Under the pieces are notes generated by a model that was not told where the DNA came from, searched no databases, and was given only the letters and a program-made list of their open reading frames with translations. A stretch of 64,000 nt of DNA from CAZTDU01 sp964617355. GTDB taxonomy: Bacteria > Pseudomonadota > Gammaproteobacteria > Burkholderiales > SG8-39. The stretch's first letter is position 1; each line of letters begins with the position of its first letter. Both the position numbers and the translations under genes were made by a program. The DNA is taken from NCBI GenBank assembly GCA_964617355.1, contig CAZTXP010000020.1, forward strand, positions 53,927 through 117,926, written 5' to 3'. Shown one piece after another: positions 52,887-61,899 of this stretch.

Positions 52887-53720
52887 TTGGAGCTGACGCC
52901 CGGCATCACCCTCGCCATGCTCGGCGCGGCGCTGCTGCACGCGAGCTGGAACGCGATCATCAAGTCCTCGGCGGACAAGCTGCTCGACACCGCGATCGTC
53001 TGCGGCGGCGGCGCGCTGCTCGTGCTGCCCGGGCTGTTCGCGCTGCCGGCGCCGGCAGCGGCGTCGTGGCCGTGGCTCGCCGCGTCGTGCGTGCTGCATG
53101 TCGCCTATTTCTTCGCGGTGGTGGGCGCCTACCGCGCGGGCGACCTGTCGCATGGCTACCCGATCATGCGCGGCCTCGCGCCACTTGCCGTGGCGCTGGC
53201 GTCGATCGCATGGTTCGGCGAGGCGCCCGGGGCGGCGGCATGGACGGGGATCGGGCTCGTCTGCGCGGGCGTGCTGTCGCTGGGCTTCATCGGCCGCCCG
53301 CAGCGCGCGGCGACGCGCTGGGCGCTCGCCAACGCCGTGATCATCGCCACCTACACGATGGTGGACGCGAGCGGCGTGCGCGTCGCGGGCGACCCGCTGT
53401 CGTACGTGGCCTGGATGTTCTTCGTCGACACCGCGCCCTTCGCGCTCGTCGTGCTCGCGCTGCGTCGCGGCGAGCTGCTGCGCTACGCCGCGGCGCGCTG
53501 GCCGCGTGGCCTTGCCGGCGGCGGGTGCTCGGCGGTGTCGTACGGGGTCGCGGTCTGGGCGATGACGCGCGCGCCGGTGGGCACCATCGCGGCGCTGCGC
53601 GAGACCTCGGTGATCTTCGGCGCGCTGATCGGCTCGTGGCTGCTGAAGGAAGGCCACGTGCGCGCGCGCCTCGCCGGCGCCGTGGTGGTGGCGGCCGGCG
53701 TGGCGATGCTGAAGGCCTGA
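52887..53720 (+). CDS. EamA family transporter
   Basis: 277 residues if TTG 52887 is used; ATG 52917 would remove the first ten residues but leave the first helix. Ten hydrophobic helices in two EamA repeats (MLGAALLHASWNAIIK, DLSHGYPIMRGLAPLAVALASIAWFGE; APVGTIAALRETSVIFGALIGSWLLKEG). Member of the drug/metabolite exporter group. Adjacent to ald, possibly exporting an amino acid or phosphonate-related compound; unproven. Confidence 0.85.
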   Translation: MELTPGITLAMLGAALLHASWNAIIKSSADKLLDTAIVCGGGALLVLPGLFALPAPAAASWPWLAASCVLHVAYFFAVVGAYRAGDLSHGYPIMRGLAPLAVALASIAWFGEAPGAAAWTGIGLVCAGVLSLGFIGRPQRAATRWALANAVIIATYTMVDASGVRVAGDPLSYVAWMFFVDTAPFALVVLALRRGELLRYAAARWPRGLAGGGCSAVSYGVAVWAMTRAPVGTIAALRETSVIFGALIGSWLLKEGHVRARLAGAVVVAAGVAMLKA

Positions 53721-53721
53721 A

Positions 53722-54675
53722 CTACATCTTCAGCCCGAGCCGCTTCACGATCGCGCCTTCCTCCTCGAAGGTCTTCCTTGCCAGCGCGGCGTAGTCCGCG
53801 CTGTTCAGGTACGAGGGCTCCTGGTCGAGCCGGTCGAGTACCTTCAGGACGTCCGGGTCCTCGATGCCCTTCTTGAAGGCGTCGTGCAGCACCTTGACCA
53901 CGGCAGGGTCCATGCCCTTCGGTCCGGCGAGGCCGAACGGCGACGTCGACACCATGTCGAAGCCGAGTTCCTTCAGCGTCGGCACGTCGGGCCAGCGCTT
54001 GGTGCGCTGCGCGCCCCAGGTGACCAGCAGCCGCGCCTTGCCGGCATTCACCGCCTCGGCCCAGCCGGTGGAGTCGGCGAGCGCCATGGTGTGCCCGCCG
54101 AGCAGCGACGCGAGGTTGTCCGCGCCGCCCTTGAACGGCACCTGCGTCCACTGGATCTTCTCGCGGATCGCGATCTGCTCCATGGTGACGTGCAGGCTCG
54201 TGCCGTTGCCCGGCGTGCCGTAGGTGAGCTTGCCCGGGTTGGCGCGCGCATAGTTCACCAAGTCCTGGAAGGTCTTGAAGGGCGAGTCGGTGCGCACGAT
54301 CACGCCGAAGGTGTAGCCGGTGAGGTGGATGATCCACGTGAAGTCGCTCATCGGGTCGTAGGCGGTCTTGGTCATGTGCGGGTGCCGGAACACGGTGATC
54401 GGCATCTGCGCCACGGTGTAGCCGTCGGGCTTCGCGTTCTGCGCCAGGTGCTGCGCGCCCAGCGTGCCGCCGACGCCGGGCCGGTTCTCGATCACCACGC
54501 GCTGCGGCAGGTGCTTCGAGGTCGATTCGGCGAGCGCGCGCAGCGCGATGTCGGTGCTGCCGCCGGGCGGCCAGGGCACGATCAGCGTGATCGGCTTCTC
54601 GGGGAACTTCTGCGCGTGCGTCGCGCAGGCGACGGCGAGCAGCGCCGCCGCGAACAGGGTTCGCTTCAGGGTCAT
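53722..54675 (-). CDS. Bug family substrate-binding protein
   Basis: 317 residues from ATG 54675 behind a strong GAGGAGGAG; upstream codons lack a start signal. Signal peptide to THA-QK; FPEKPITLIVPWPPGGSTDIALRALAES, VVIENRPGVGGTLGAQHLAQNAKPDGYTV, TQVPFKGGADNLASLLGGHTMA. A hairpin (GCTGAAG/CTTCAGC, 53708-53734) spans the convergent ends with the EamA gene. Ligand unknown. Confidence 0.92.
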   Translation of the reverse strand: MTLKRTLFAAALLAVACATHAQKFPEKPITLIVPWPPGGSTDIALRALAESTSKHLPQRVVIENRPGVGGTLGAQHLAQNAKPDGYTVAQMPITVFRHPHMTKTAYDPMSDFTWIIHLTGYTFGVIVRTDSPFKTFQDLVNYARANPGKLTYGTPGNGTSLHVTMEQIAIREKIQWTQVPFKGGADNLASLLGGHTMALADSTGWAEAVNAGKARLLVTWGAQRTKRWPDVPTLKELGFDMVSTSPFGLAGPKGMDPAVVKVLHDAFKKGIEDPDVLKVLDRLDQEPSYLNSADYAALARKTFEEEGAIVKRLGLKM

Positions 54676-54787
54676 GGGGTCCTCCTCCTCGCGCGATTGT
54701 AGGCGCGCGCTTCGCGCCCTCGCGCGTGGACTGGCCACGGCGCGGCTGCTATCGTATCGGCCCTTCCAGAAAGCCCCCAAAGACGCC

Positions 54788-55201
54788 ATGTCCAGCCGCC
54801 CCGACGACCGCCCCACCGAACCGGAAATGAATCCCGCCGACCTCTGGCTCGAGGAGGTCTACACCGACCGTCGCGTCGGCACGCTGCGCAAGATGACGCC
54901 GGTCCTCGGCGACGGCACGCCCGACCCGGCGCGCAAGGTGCAGTGGACCGGCGAGACGCAGGTGATGAGCACCATCGGCGCGCTGCCGATCAACTTCGCC
55001 ATCGAGGCCGCGACGCTCGAGGAAGCGGCGAAGCAGTTCGGCCCGCTCGCCAAGGTCGCGATCGAGCGCACGGTGCGCGAGATCCAGGAGATGCGCCGGC
55101 AGGCGGCATCCTCGCTGGTGCTCCCGCAGGGCGGCATGCCGCCGGGCGGGATGGGCGGAATGGGCGGGCTGGGCGGCGGCGGAAAAATCCAGATGCCTTG
55201 A
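54788..55201 (+). CDS. Conserved hypothetical cytosolic protein with Gly/Met-rich tail
   Basis: 137 residues. A soluble domain (MNPADLWLEEVYTDRRVGTLRKMTPV, GALPINFAIEAATLEEAAKQFGPLAKVAIERTVREIQEMRRQ) is followed by a low-complexity PPGGMGGMGGLGGGG tail. Helical and acidic; such proteins are seen in Burkholderiales but have no known role. Followed by copy 2 of the dispersed hairpin repeat. Confidence 0.7.
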   Translation: MSSRPDDRPTEPEMNPADLWLEEVYTDRRVGTLRKMTPVLGDGTPDPARKVQWTGETQVMSTIGALPINFAIEAATLEEAAKQFGPLAKVAIERTVREIQEMRRQAASSLVLPQGGMPPGGMGGMGGLGGGGKIQMP

Positions 55202-55230
55202 TCGGCGAGCCGATCAAGGCTGGCCCGAAG

Positions 55231-55280
55231 GAACGAGGGTACCGGCGGTCCCCTCGTGCTCCCCTGGCAAGAAGAATCTA
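55231..55280 (+). repeat. Dispersed hairpin repeat, copy 2
   Basis: GAACGAGGG opens the stem, which closes with CCCTCG; the inner pairs ACC/GGT replace the GCGC pairs of the other copies, so pairing is kept while bases differ. It ends with GCAAGAAGAATCTA at 55267-55280. It lies between two convergent genes. Confidence 0.8.
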
Positions 55281-55318
55281 GGGCAAGAGCGTCGGGGCGG
55301 CAGGTGCCCCGCGCGAAG

Positions 55319-55495
55319 CTATTTCGCCTTGGGCGGGGCTTTCTTCTTGGTCAGTTGCCGGCCGGCCATGATCTTCTCGTAGCACTCGGCGCAGACTTCG
55401 CGGCGGGTCTTCAGGCCGGGCAGGGTCCGGAACGTGCTGCGCGGCTTGGAGTGCTGGCCGTGGAAGCAGTACTTCAGGGGGTCAAGGTTCACCAT
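55319..55495 (-). CDS. Small zinc-finger-like protein, 58 residues
   Basis: ATG at 55495 opens a 58-codon frame (MVNLDPLKYCFHGQHSKPRS... to KKKAPPKAK) with Cys10, His12 and a later CAEC pair, arranged as a possible zinc ribbon, and a Lys-rich tail. GGAG precedes the start. Composition and Cys pattern are unlike random frames here, so it is probably real. Function unknown. Confidence 0.55.
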   Translation of the reverse strand: MVNLDPLKYCFHGQHSKPRSTFRTLPGLKTRREVCAECYEKIMAGRQLTKKKAPPKAK

Positions 55496-55556
55496 GGCTC
55501 CTCGACCGCCATTACGCCATGTCCGGCGGGGGACTGCAAATCGGGCTTCGCCAGGC

Positions 55557-56324
55557 CTACCGGCGGGCGGCGGCGAGGAACTCCTCCATCAGCGGCGAGC
55601 CGTCCATCAGTCCGGGGTCGGTATGGTCGAGGAATTCGGGGTGCCATTGCACGCCCACGAGGTACTGGTCGCCCGTGGCGCGCACCGCCTCGACCACGCC
55701 GTCGGCCGTCGAACGTGCCTCGACGCGCAATCCGCGGCCCAGTTCCTTCACCGACTGGTGGTGCAGGGAGTTGACGCGCGCCTTGCCGGCCCCGGGATAG
55801 AGCTCGGCGAGGCGCGAGCCGGGCTCGATGGCGATCTCGTGGAAGTGGTCGTCGTAGACCGAGAGGTCGCCATGCCGGCGGCCGCCCGGCACCTGCGACT
55901 CGATGTCCTGGTAGAGGCTGCCGCCGAGCGCGACGTTCAGCAGCTGGTGGCCGCGGCAGATGCCGAGCACCGGCTTGCCGGCGTCGATGAAGCCCCGCAG
56001 CAGTTCGAGTTCGTAGCGGTCGCGCACCGGGTCGCCGGCCCATTCGGGCCTTAAGGGCGACTCGCCGTAGGCTTGCGGCGCGATGTCGCTGCCGCCCTGC
56101 ATCATCAGGCCGTCGAGTTCGCGCACGTAGTCGGCGAACGTGAGGTCGGTGTCGCGGTGGCCGGCCAGGTCGGGCACGAGGAAGGGCATGGCGCCGTGCG
56201 CGACGATGTACTGCACGTACGACTGCTCGATGTAGTAGACGTTCTTCTTCAGGTAGCCCGATTTCGATCCATCGCCGTACTGGATGCGCGCGGAGACACC
56301 GATTCGCAGGGGACGCGTCTTCAT
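55557..56324 (-). CDS. Class I glutamine amidotransferase-like gamma-glutamyl hydrolase (PuuD-like)
   Basis: 255 residues. The nucleophile is in GICRGHQLLNVALGGSLYQD (Cys), with YLVGVQWHPEF (His, Glu) completing the triad. MQGGSDIAPQAYGE is characteristic of the peptidase C26 group that includes PuuD. It cleaves gamma-glutamyl amides, for example gamma-glutamyl-GABA from putrescine. No other puu genes are adjacent. Confidence 0.88.
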   Translation of the reverse strand: MKTRPLRIGVSARIQYGDGSKSGYLKKNVYYIEQSYVQYIVAHGAMPFLVPDLAGHRDTDLTFADYVRELDGLMMQGGSDIAPQAYGESPLRPEWAGDPVRDRYELELLRGFIDAGKPVLGICRGHQLLNVALGGSLYQDIESQVPGGRRHGDLSVYDDHFHEIAIEPGSRLAELYPGAGKARVNSLHHQSVKELGRGLRVEARSTADGVVEAVRATGDQYLVGVQWHPEFLDHTDPGLMDGSPLMEEFLAAARR

Positions 56325-56371
56325 GGCCGGGGGCTTCCTATAATGCGGCGGATTATCTCAGGGGAGGCCGC

Positions 56372-57139
56372 ATGGCGTCGTCGCTCAAGGGCAAGGTCGC
56401 GTGGATCACGGGCGGCGGCTCGGGCATCGGGCTCGCCGGGGCGCTCGAGCTCGCGCGCGCAGGCGCGCACGTGGTGATCTCGGGCCGCACCGCGAAGACC
56501 AACGAGTCGGGCCTCGCCGAGTTGAAGCGCGCCGGCAGCGCCGAGGCGACGCTGCTCGACGTCGGCGACAAGGCCGCGGTGGCGCGCACCGCGGCCGACA
56601 TCGAGAAGCGCCACGGTCGCATCGACATCCTCGTCGCCAGCGCCGGCACCAACATCGCCGGCAACCGGCGCAACTTCCGCTCGATGGACGTCGAGGGCTG
56701 GGACGACGTCGTGCGCATCAACCTGAACGGCCTCTTCTACTGCTGCCACGCCGTGATCCCCGGCATGCGCGCGCGCAAGGACGGGCTCATCGTCAACGTC
56801 TCCTCGTGGGCCGGCCGCCACCCGAGCGCGCTCACCGGGCCGGCGTACAACGCCACCAAGCGCGCGGTGATCGCGCTCACCGAGTCGATCAACGTCGAGG
56901 AGTGCACCAACGGCATCCGCGCCACCTCCATCCTGCCCGGCGAGGTGGCGACGCCGATCATGGAGAAGCGCCCCGTGCCGCCGTCGGCCGCCGAGCGCGC
57001 GCGCATGACGCAGGCCGAGGACCTCGGCAAGGCCATCCTGTTCGTCGCCGAGATGCATCCGCGCACGTGCGTGAGCGAGCTGGTCATCGCGCCGACGTGG
57101 AACCGCTTCTACGTCGGCGGCCTCGAGCCCGCGAAGTAG
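56372..57139 (+). CDS. Short-chain dehydrogenase/reductase
   Basis: 255 residues behind GGGGAGG. NAD(P) site TGGGSGIGLAGALELARAGAHVVISGR, NAG-equivalent VASAGTN, catalytic Ser/Tyr/Lys with NVSSWAGRHPSALTGPAYNATKRAV, and a C-terminal VATPIMEKRP. A classical SDR oxidising an alcohol; the substrate is not deducible. Confidence 0.88.
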   Translation: MASSLKGKVAWITGGGSGIGLAGALELARAGAHVVISGRTAKTNESGLAELKRAGSAEATLLDVGDKAAVARTAADIEKRHGRIDILVASAGTNIAGNRRNFRSMDVEGWDDVVRINLNGLFYCCHAVIPGMRARKDGLIVNVSSWAGRHPSALTGPAYNATKRAVIALTESINVEECTNGIRATSILPGEVATPIMEKRPVPPSAAERARMTQAEDLGKAILFVAEMHPRTCVSELVIAPTWNRFYVGGLEPAK

Positions 57140-57161
57140 GTCGCGCCTGGGCCAGTCGGTC

Positions 57162-58403
57162 TTGCTGCGGGTCAGCCTGCCGTTCCTCGCGGGCTTCCTC
57201 GTCTCGTACGTCTTCCGCTCGATCAACGCGCTGCTCGGGCCGCGGCTCGCCGCCGAGTTCTCGCTCAGCGCGTCGCAGCTCGGCCTGCTCACGGGGTCGT
57301 ACTTCCTCGCCTTCATCGTCGTGCAGCTGCCGCTGGGCATGCTGCTGGACCGCTACGGGCCGCGGCGCGTGAACGGCGTGCTGTTCGTCGCCGCCTGCGC
57401 CGGCGGCCTGCTCTTCGCCGGCGCGCAGGACTTCGGCGACCTGCTCGCCGCGCGCACGCTGTTCGGCCTCGGCGTGTCGGCGGCGCTGATGGGCGCAATG
57501 CAGGCCTACGTGCTGTGGTATCCGCGCGAGCGCCTCGCGGTGCAGATCTCGGTGGTCTACGCTACCGGCGGCGTCGGCGCGCTGCTGACCTCGTTCCCGC
57601 TCGCCTGGCTGCTCGGCTTCACGGGCTGGCGCGAGGTGTTCACCGGCCTTGCGCTCGCCTCGCTCGGCGTCACCGCGGCGATGTTCCTGTGGGTGCCGGA
57701 GCGCACGGCGCCGCGCCGGCCGCTCGACCTGCGCTCGCAATTCGCTGGGCTCGCCGCGGTGCTGGCGGATCCCGGCCTGCGGCGCGTGGCGGTCGCGGTC
57801 ACCACCGGCCAGTTCGTGGTCGGCCCCCTGATCAACCTCTGGGTGTCGACGTGGCTGCGCGACGTCGCCGGCTTCGGCGAGCGCGCGGTGGCGTGGATGC
57901 TCGCCGCCAACGCGGTGGCGATGATCGTCGGCTACCTCGTCTACGGCCGCCTCGCCGACGCGATGGTGCGCCGGGGCGGCACCGAGTTCAGGGTGTACGC
58001 CGGTTCGCTCGCCGCGACGCTCGTGATGCTCGCGCCGCTCGCGCTCGCGGGAATGCTCGGCACGGTGCCGCCCTGGGTCGCCGTCCTGCTGTGGCCCGCG
58101 TTCACCGCCTGCGGCATGGGCGCGGCGGTGGCGTTCTCGATCGGCAACCGCCGCTTCCCGCCCGAGTACGCGGGGCGCGTCAGCACCGTGCTGAACCTGT
58201 TCACGCTGATCGCGATGTTCATCGGGCAGTGGGCGGTCGGCGCGGTGATCGGCCTGTTCCCCGGCTCGGCGGCCGGCTACGCGCCGGAGGCGTACGTGGT
58301 GGCGCTCGGCGCCCAGTGGCTGCTGCTCGCCGCCGCGCTGGCGTGGCTGTGGAGCGGCCGGCGCCTGTTCGAGCCGCGGCGCGAGGCGGCGCCATCGACC
58401 TGA
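57162..58403 (+). CDS. Major facilitator superfamily transporter
   Basis: 413 residues from TTG 57162 with twelve predicted helices. The loop 2-3 signature is present as GMLLDRYGPRRVNG. It follows the SDR gene by 22 bases. The substrate is unknown. A GACCTG/CAGGTC inverted repeat overlaps its stop codon and forms part of an FNR/CRP-like box serving the next gene. Confidence 0.85.
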   Translation: MLRVSLPFLAGFLVSYVFRSINALLGPRLAAEFSLSASQLGLLTGSYFLAFIVVQLPLGMLLDRYGPRRVNGVLFVAACAGGLLFAGAQDFGDLLAARTLFGLGVSAALMGAMQAYVLWYPRERLAVQISVVYATGGVGALLTSFPLAWLLGFTGWREVFTGLALASLGVTAAMFLWVPERTAPRRPLDLRSQFAGLAAVLADPGLRRVAVAVTTGQFVVGPLINLWVSTWLRDVAGFGERAVAWMLAANAVAMIVGYLVYGRLADAMVRRGGTEFRVYAGSLAATLVMLAPLALAGMLGTVPPWVAVLLWPAFTACGMGAAVAFSIGNRRFPPEYAGRVSTVLNLFTLIAMFIGQWAVGAVIGLFPGSAAGYAPEAYVVALGAQWLLLAAALAWLWSGRRLFEPRREAAPST

Positions 58404-58413
58404 CGCAGGTCAA
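58400..58413. promoter_or_regulatory. FNR/CRP-type box upstream of DUF883 gene
   Basis: CTGACGCAGGTCAA differs from TTGAC-N4-GTCAA only at the first base and is embedded in a GACCTG-N3-CAGGTC inverted repeat (58397-58411). It is 64 bases before the DUF883 ATG. Confidence 0.45.
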
Positions 58414-58476
58414 GTCCGTGTCGCGCAGGCCGGCGAGAATGGCATCGGGCATCCAGCCCGGATTGGAGTTTCCACC

Positions 58477-58776
58477 ATGTCCGATGCCACCCAGAAAGTC
58501 GTCGCCGACCTGCGCATCCTGCTCTCCGATGCGGAAGATCTCCTGAAGGCGCTGGCCGCGGACGGCGGCGAGAAGTTCGCCGGCGTGCGCGCGCGGCTGC
58601 AGCAGACCGTGGCCGAGGTGCGCCCGCGGCTGGCCGCGGCCGAGGCCGCGCTCGAGGCCAAGGCGCGCGCCGCCGCGAAGACCACCGACGACTACGTCCA
58701 TGCCAAGCCGTGGACCGCGGTCGGCATCGCAGCGGGCGTGGGCTTGGTCATCGGCATGATCGCCTCGCGCCGCTAG
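58477..58776 (+). CDS. DUF883 (ElaB/YqjD-like) ribosome- or membrane-associated protein
   Basis: 99 residues: an amphipathic helix-rich domain (ADLRILLSDAEDLLKALAADGGEKFAGVRARL, DDYVHAKPWTAVGIAAG) and one C-terminal membrane helix ending MIASRR. This is the layout of ElaB/YqjD, which tether to the membrane and associate with ribosomes in stationary phase. The FNR/CRP-type box upstream would fit a low-oxygen or starvation response. Confidence 0.88.
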   Translation: MSDATQKVVADLRILLSDAEDLLKALAADGGEKFAGVRARLQQTVAEVRPRLAAAEAALEAKARAAAKTTDDYVHAKPWTAVGIAAGVGLVIGMIASRR

Positions 58777-58806
58777 GCCGCGCGCGCCTCGGTAGACTGG
58801 GCGTCC

Positions 58807-61800
58807 ATGAGGATGCCCGGTCCGTTCGTCGCGTGCCTTCGCGGCGCGCTCGCCCTCGCCGCGTGGTGCATCGCGTCCTGCGCGGCCGCGCAGGGGCCGC
58901 TGCCGCGCACCGTCGCGGATGTCTTCCAGTCGCTGGAGCGCCAGCGCGAGCCCGAGGGGGCCACGGAGGCGCGCGCGCTGCTCGCCAAGCCGGCGCCCAC
59001 CGGTGGCGACAAGGCGGCGCTCGTCGAGCAACACCTCGCGCGCGCGCGCGCCGCGGCCCTGCTCGGGCGAGTGGCCGACACGCTGCGCGAGCGCCGCCGG
59101 CTGGTCGAGCTGACCGAGGGCGAGCGCAACCAGCCCAAGCACCTGATCGACCTCTGCGTGAACGAGATGATCGCCGGCCACTGGGCCGAGGCCGAGGCGC
59201 TGGCGCAGCGCGCCGCGCGAGCGCCGACCGCATGGTGGGGCCAGGACATCGTCGCGGGGCTGCTGCTCGCGCGCATGCAGGCCTTCCTCGGCGACTTCGC
59301 CAACGCGCGCACCGCGACCGGTCGCCTCGACGGGCTGGTGCGCCGCGCCTCGCTGTATCCGCAGGCCGGCCCGTTCATGGACCTCGTGCGCTCGTGGCTC
59401 GCGTGGGCGCAGGCCGATACCCAGCTCGCCGAGGGCAACGCGCTCGCCGGCGAGCGTGCGCTGCGCCTCGCGCGCGAGCACGGGCTCGCCGACACCCGCG
59501 GCGCCGAGTCGCGCGAGCGCTCCGCCGACTACGCGCCCGCGTCCGACGTCACCTGGCAGGTGCTCGACCTGGTCGAGGCGCAGCTGGTGCGCCTGCATAT
59601 CCAGCAGGGCCGGCCGCAGGAAGCCGAGCTCGCCGCGCGGCAGATGCTGTCGCGCAACCTCGGGCGCTTTGGCGGCGCCTCGCCGTCGGTGGCGGCATCG
59701 CTGGCGTCGCTGGGCGAGGTGATGGCCGCGCAGGGACGGTACCGCGAGGCGGGCGCGCTCGGCGACCGCGCGGCACAAGTGCTCGCCGCTGCCGGCGCCG
59801 GTGCGGCGTCGGGGTTCGCGTTCCACGCCGAGCGCGTGCGCATCGAGGCGCGCGTCGGGCGCCAGGCATGGACGGAAGCCGCGCAACGCGTCGATGCGGC
59901 GCGCGAGGCCGTCAAGGCCGACGCCTACCTCACGCGCGCCTCTGAACGCCAGCCGGCGTGGGCGCTGGCGATGCTGCGCGCCGGGCGCGCCGACGTGGCC
60001 GCGCAGTGGCTCGCGACGCTCGCCGCCGAGCACGAGCGCTCGCTCGGCGCCGCGCGCTACGAGACCGCCGAGGCGCGCGGGCTGCTCGGCGCGGCGCTGG
60101 CGGCGAAGGGCGATCGCGCCGGCGCCTTCGCCGCCTTCGGTGCCGCGTTGCCGGTGCTGCTCGGCCAGCGTCGCGGCGGCGACACCGAGGACGCGCTGCG
60201 CCTCGCCAAGCGGCGCGCGATCCTCGAGGGCTACGTCGGACTGCTGCACGACGCGCAGGGCGAGCGCGGCCCGCAGGCGATCGCCGAGGCGTTCCGGCTC
60301 GGCGACGCGATGCTGGGCGGCGCGGTGCAGGCGGCGCTGGCGGCGAGCGCCGCGCGCGCGATGGCCGGCACCTCGGCGCTCGGCACGCTGATCCGCCGCG
60401 AGCAGGACGCCAAGCGCGAGCTGGTGCAGGCGAACGACCGCCTGCTCGCGTTCGCGCTCTCGCCCGCCTCGGAGGCGCGCGACCGCGCGATGGCCGAGCT
60501 GCGCGCGCGCATCGAGGCCATGGAGAAGGAGCGCACGGCGCTGTTCGCCGAGATCGAGGCGAAGTTCCCGGACTACGCCAACCTCGTCAGCCCGCAGCCG
60601 GCGACGCTCGAGGACGCGCGCAAGGCGCTGCGGCCGGGCGAGGCGCTGGTGATGATCGTGCCGGGCGAATCGCGCACCTTCGTCTGGGCCCTGCACGCAG
60701 GCGGGCGCGCGTCGTTCCACGCCGCCCCGCTCGCGGCCGCGGAGGTCGCCTCGCTGGTGGCGAAGTTGCGCGCCGCGCTGGACCCCGGCGAACTGAGCCT
60801 CGCGCGCCTGCGCGCCTTCGATGTCGGCGCGGCGCACCGGCTCTACGCCACGCTGCTCGCGCCCGCCTCGGGCACCTGGGCCGAATCGCGCGACCTCGTG
60901 GTCGCCACCGGCGGCGCGCTGGGCCAGCTGCCGCTCGCGCTGCTGCTCACCGAGGCGACGTCGCCGGCGCCGGCGGCGGTGCCCTTCCAGGAGATGCAGG
61001 CGCTGCCGTGGCTCGCGCGCAAGGCCTCGGTGACGTCCGTTCCCAGCGTGAACGCGTTCGCGCGCCTGCGCGCGCTGCCGCCGGCCGGCGCGCAGCGCGC
61101 CGCGTTCATCGGCTTCGGCGACCCGGTGTTCTCGGAGCGCGCCGCCGCGCCCGCCGCAGGGAGCGGCACGCGGTTGCGCTCGCTGTCGCTCGTGCGGGTC
61201 ACCGATGCGGTGGACGTCACGCAGCAGCAGGTGAGCCACGCCGACTACGCCACGCTCTCGCCGCTGCCCGACACGCGCGAGGAAATCGAGTCGATCGCGC
61301 GCACGCTCGGCGCCGACCCGGCGCGCGACGCGTACCTGGGTGCGCGCGCGAGCCGCCGCGAGGTGCGCGCGGCGGACCTGCAGTCGCGCCGCATCGTCGC
61401 CTTCGCCACGCACGGTCTCGTGCCGGGCGACCTGCCGGGGCTTTCCGAGCCGGCGCTCGCGCTGTCGGCGACGCAGGATCCGAAGGACTCGCCGCTGCTC
61501 ACGCTCGAGGACGTGCTCGGCCTGCGGCTGGACGCCGACTGGGTGGTGCTGTCCGCGTGCAACACGGCGGCGGGCGACGGTGCCGGCGCCGAGGCCGTGT
61601 CCGGGCTCGGGCGCGGTTTCTTCTACGCCGGCAGCCGCGCGCTGCTCGTCACGCACTGGCCGGTCGAGACGGTGTCGGCGCGCCTGCTCGTCACCGGCAT
61701 CTTCGAGCGCTACGCGGGCGATCCCGCGCTGTCGCGCGCGCAGGCGCTCAACCGCGCCATGCTCGCGCTGATCGACGGCCCGGGTTCGGGCAGGATGAGC

Positions 61801-61857
61801 TACGCGCACCCGATCTTCTGGGCGCCGTACGCACTGGTGGGGGACGGCGCGCGCTGA
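58807..61857 (+). CDS. Exported TPR-CHAT domain protein (caspase-like protease)
   Basis: 1016 residues. A signal peptide (ALALAAWCIASCAAAQ) is followed by about 600 residues of helical, TPR-like repeats (for example ADVFQSLERQREPEGATEARALLAKPAPTG, SLGEVMAAQGRYREAGALGDRAAQVLA, coiled coil KRELVQANDRLLAF). From about 620 the CHAT domain begins (ARKALRPGEALVMIVPG), with its dyad His869 in FATHGLVPGDLPGLSEPALAL and Cys918 in VVLSACNTAAGDG, then GLGRGFFYAGSRALLVTHWPVET. CHAT proteases cleave proteins in immune or death pathways in some bacteria. An exported form suggests envelope function. A response regulator gene follows after 42 bases. Confidence 0.88.
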   Translation: MRMPGPFVACLRGALALAAWCIASCAAAQGPLPRTVADVFQSLERQREPEGATEARALLAKPAPTGGDKAALVEQHLARARAAALLGRVADTLRERRRLVELTEGERNQPKHLIDLCVNEMIAGHWAEAEALAQRAARAPTAWWGQDIVAGLLLARMQAFLGDFANARTATGRLDGLVRRASLYPQAGPFMDLVRSWLAWAQADTQLAEGNALAGERALRLAREHGLADTRGAESRERSADYAPASDVTWQVLDLVEAQLVRLHIQQGRPQEAELAARQMLSRNLGRFGGASPSVAASLASLGEVMAAQGRYREAGALGDRAAQVLAAAGAGAASGFAFHAERVRIEARVGRQAWTEAAQRVDAAREAVKADAYLTRASERQPAWALAMLRAGRADVAAQWLATLAAEHERSLGAARYETAEARGLLGAALAAKGDRAGAFAAFGAALPVLLGQRRGGDTEDALRLAKRRAILEGYVGLLHDAQGERGPQAIAEAFRLGDAMLGGAVQAALAASAARAMAGTSALGTLIRREQDAKRELVQANDRLLAFALSPASEARDRAMAELRARIEAMEKERTALFAEIEAKFPDYANLVSPQPATLEDARKALRPGEALVMIVPGESRTFVWALHAGGRASFHAAPLAAAEVASLVAKLRAALDPGELSLARLRAFDVGAAHRLYATLLAPASGTWAESRDLVVATGGALGQLPLALLLTEATSPAPAAVPFQEMQALPWLARKASVTSVPSVNAFARLRALPPAGAQRAAFIGFGDPVFSERAAAPAAGSGTRLRSLSLVRVTDAVDVTQQQVSHADYATLSPLPDTREEIESIARTLGADPARDAYLGARASRREVRAADLQSRRIVAFATHGLVPGDLPGLSEPALALSATQDPKDSPLLTLEDVLGLRLDADWVVLSACNTAAGDGAGAEAVSGLGRGFFYAGSRALLVTHWPVETVSARLLVTGIFERYAGDPALSRAQALNRAMLALIDGPGSGRMSYAHPIFWAPYALVGDGAR

Positions 61858-61899
61858 GCGTCCTGCGCGGACATTCGGATAGACTTCCGCCGGACCCGA

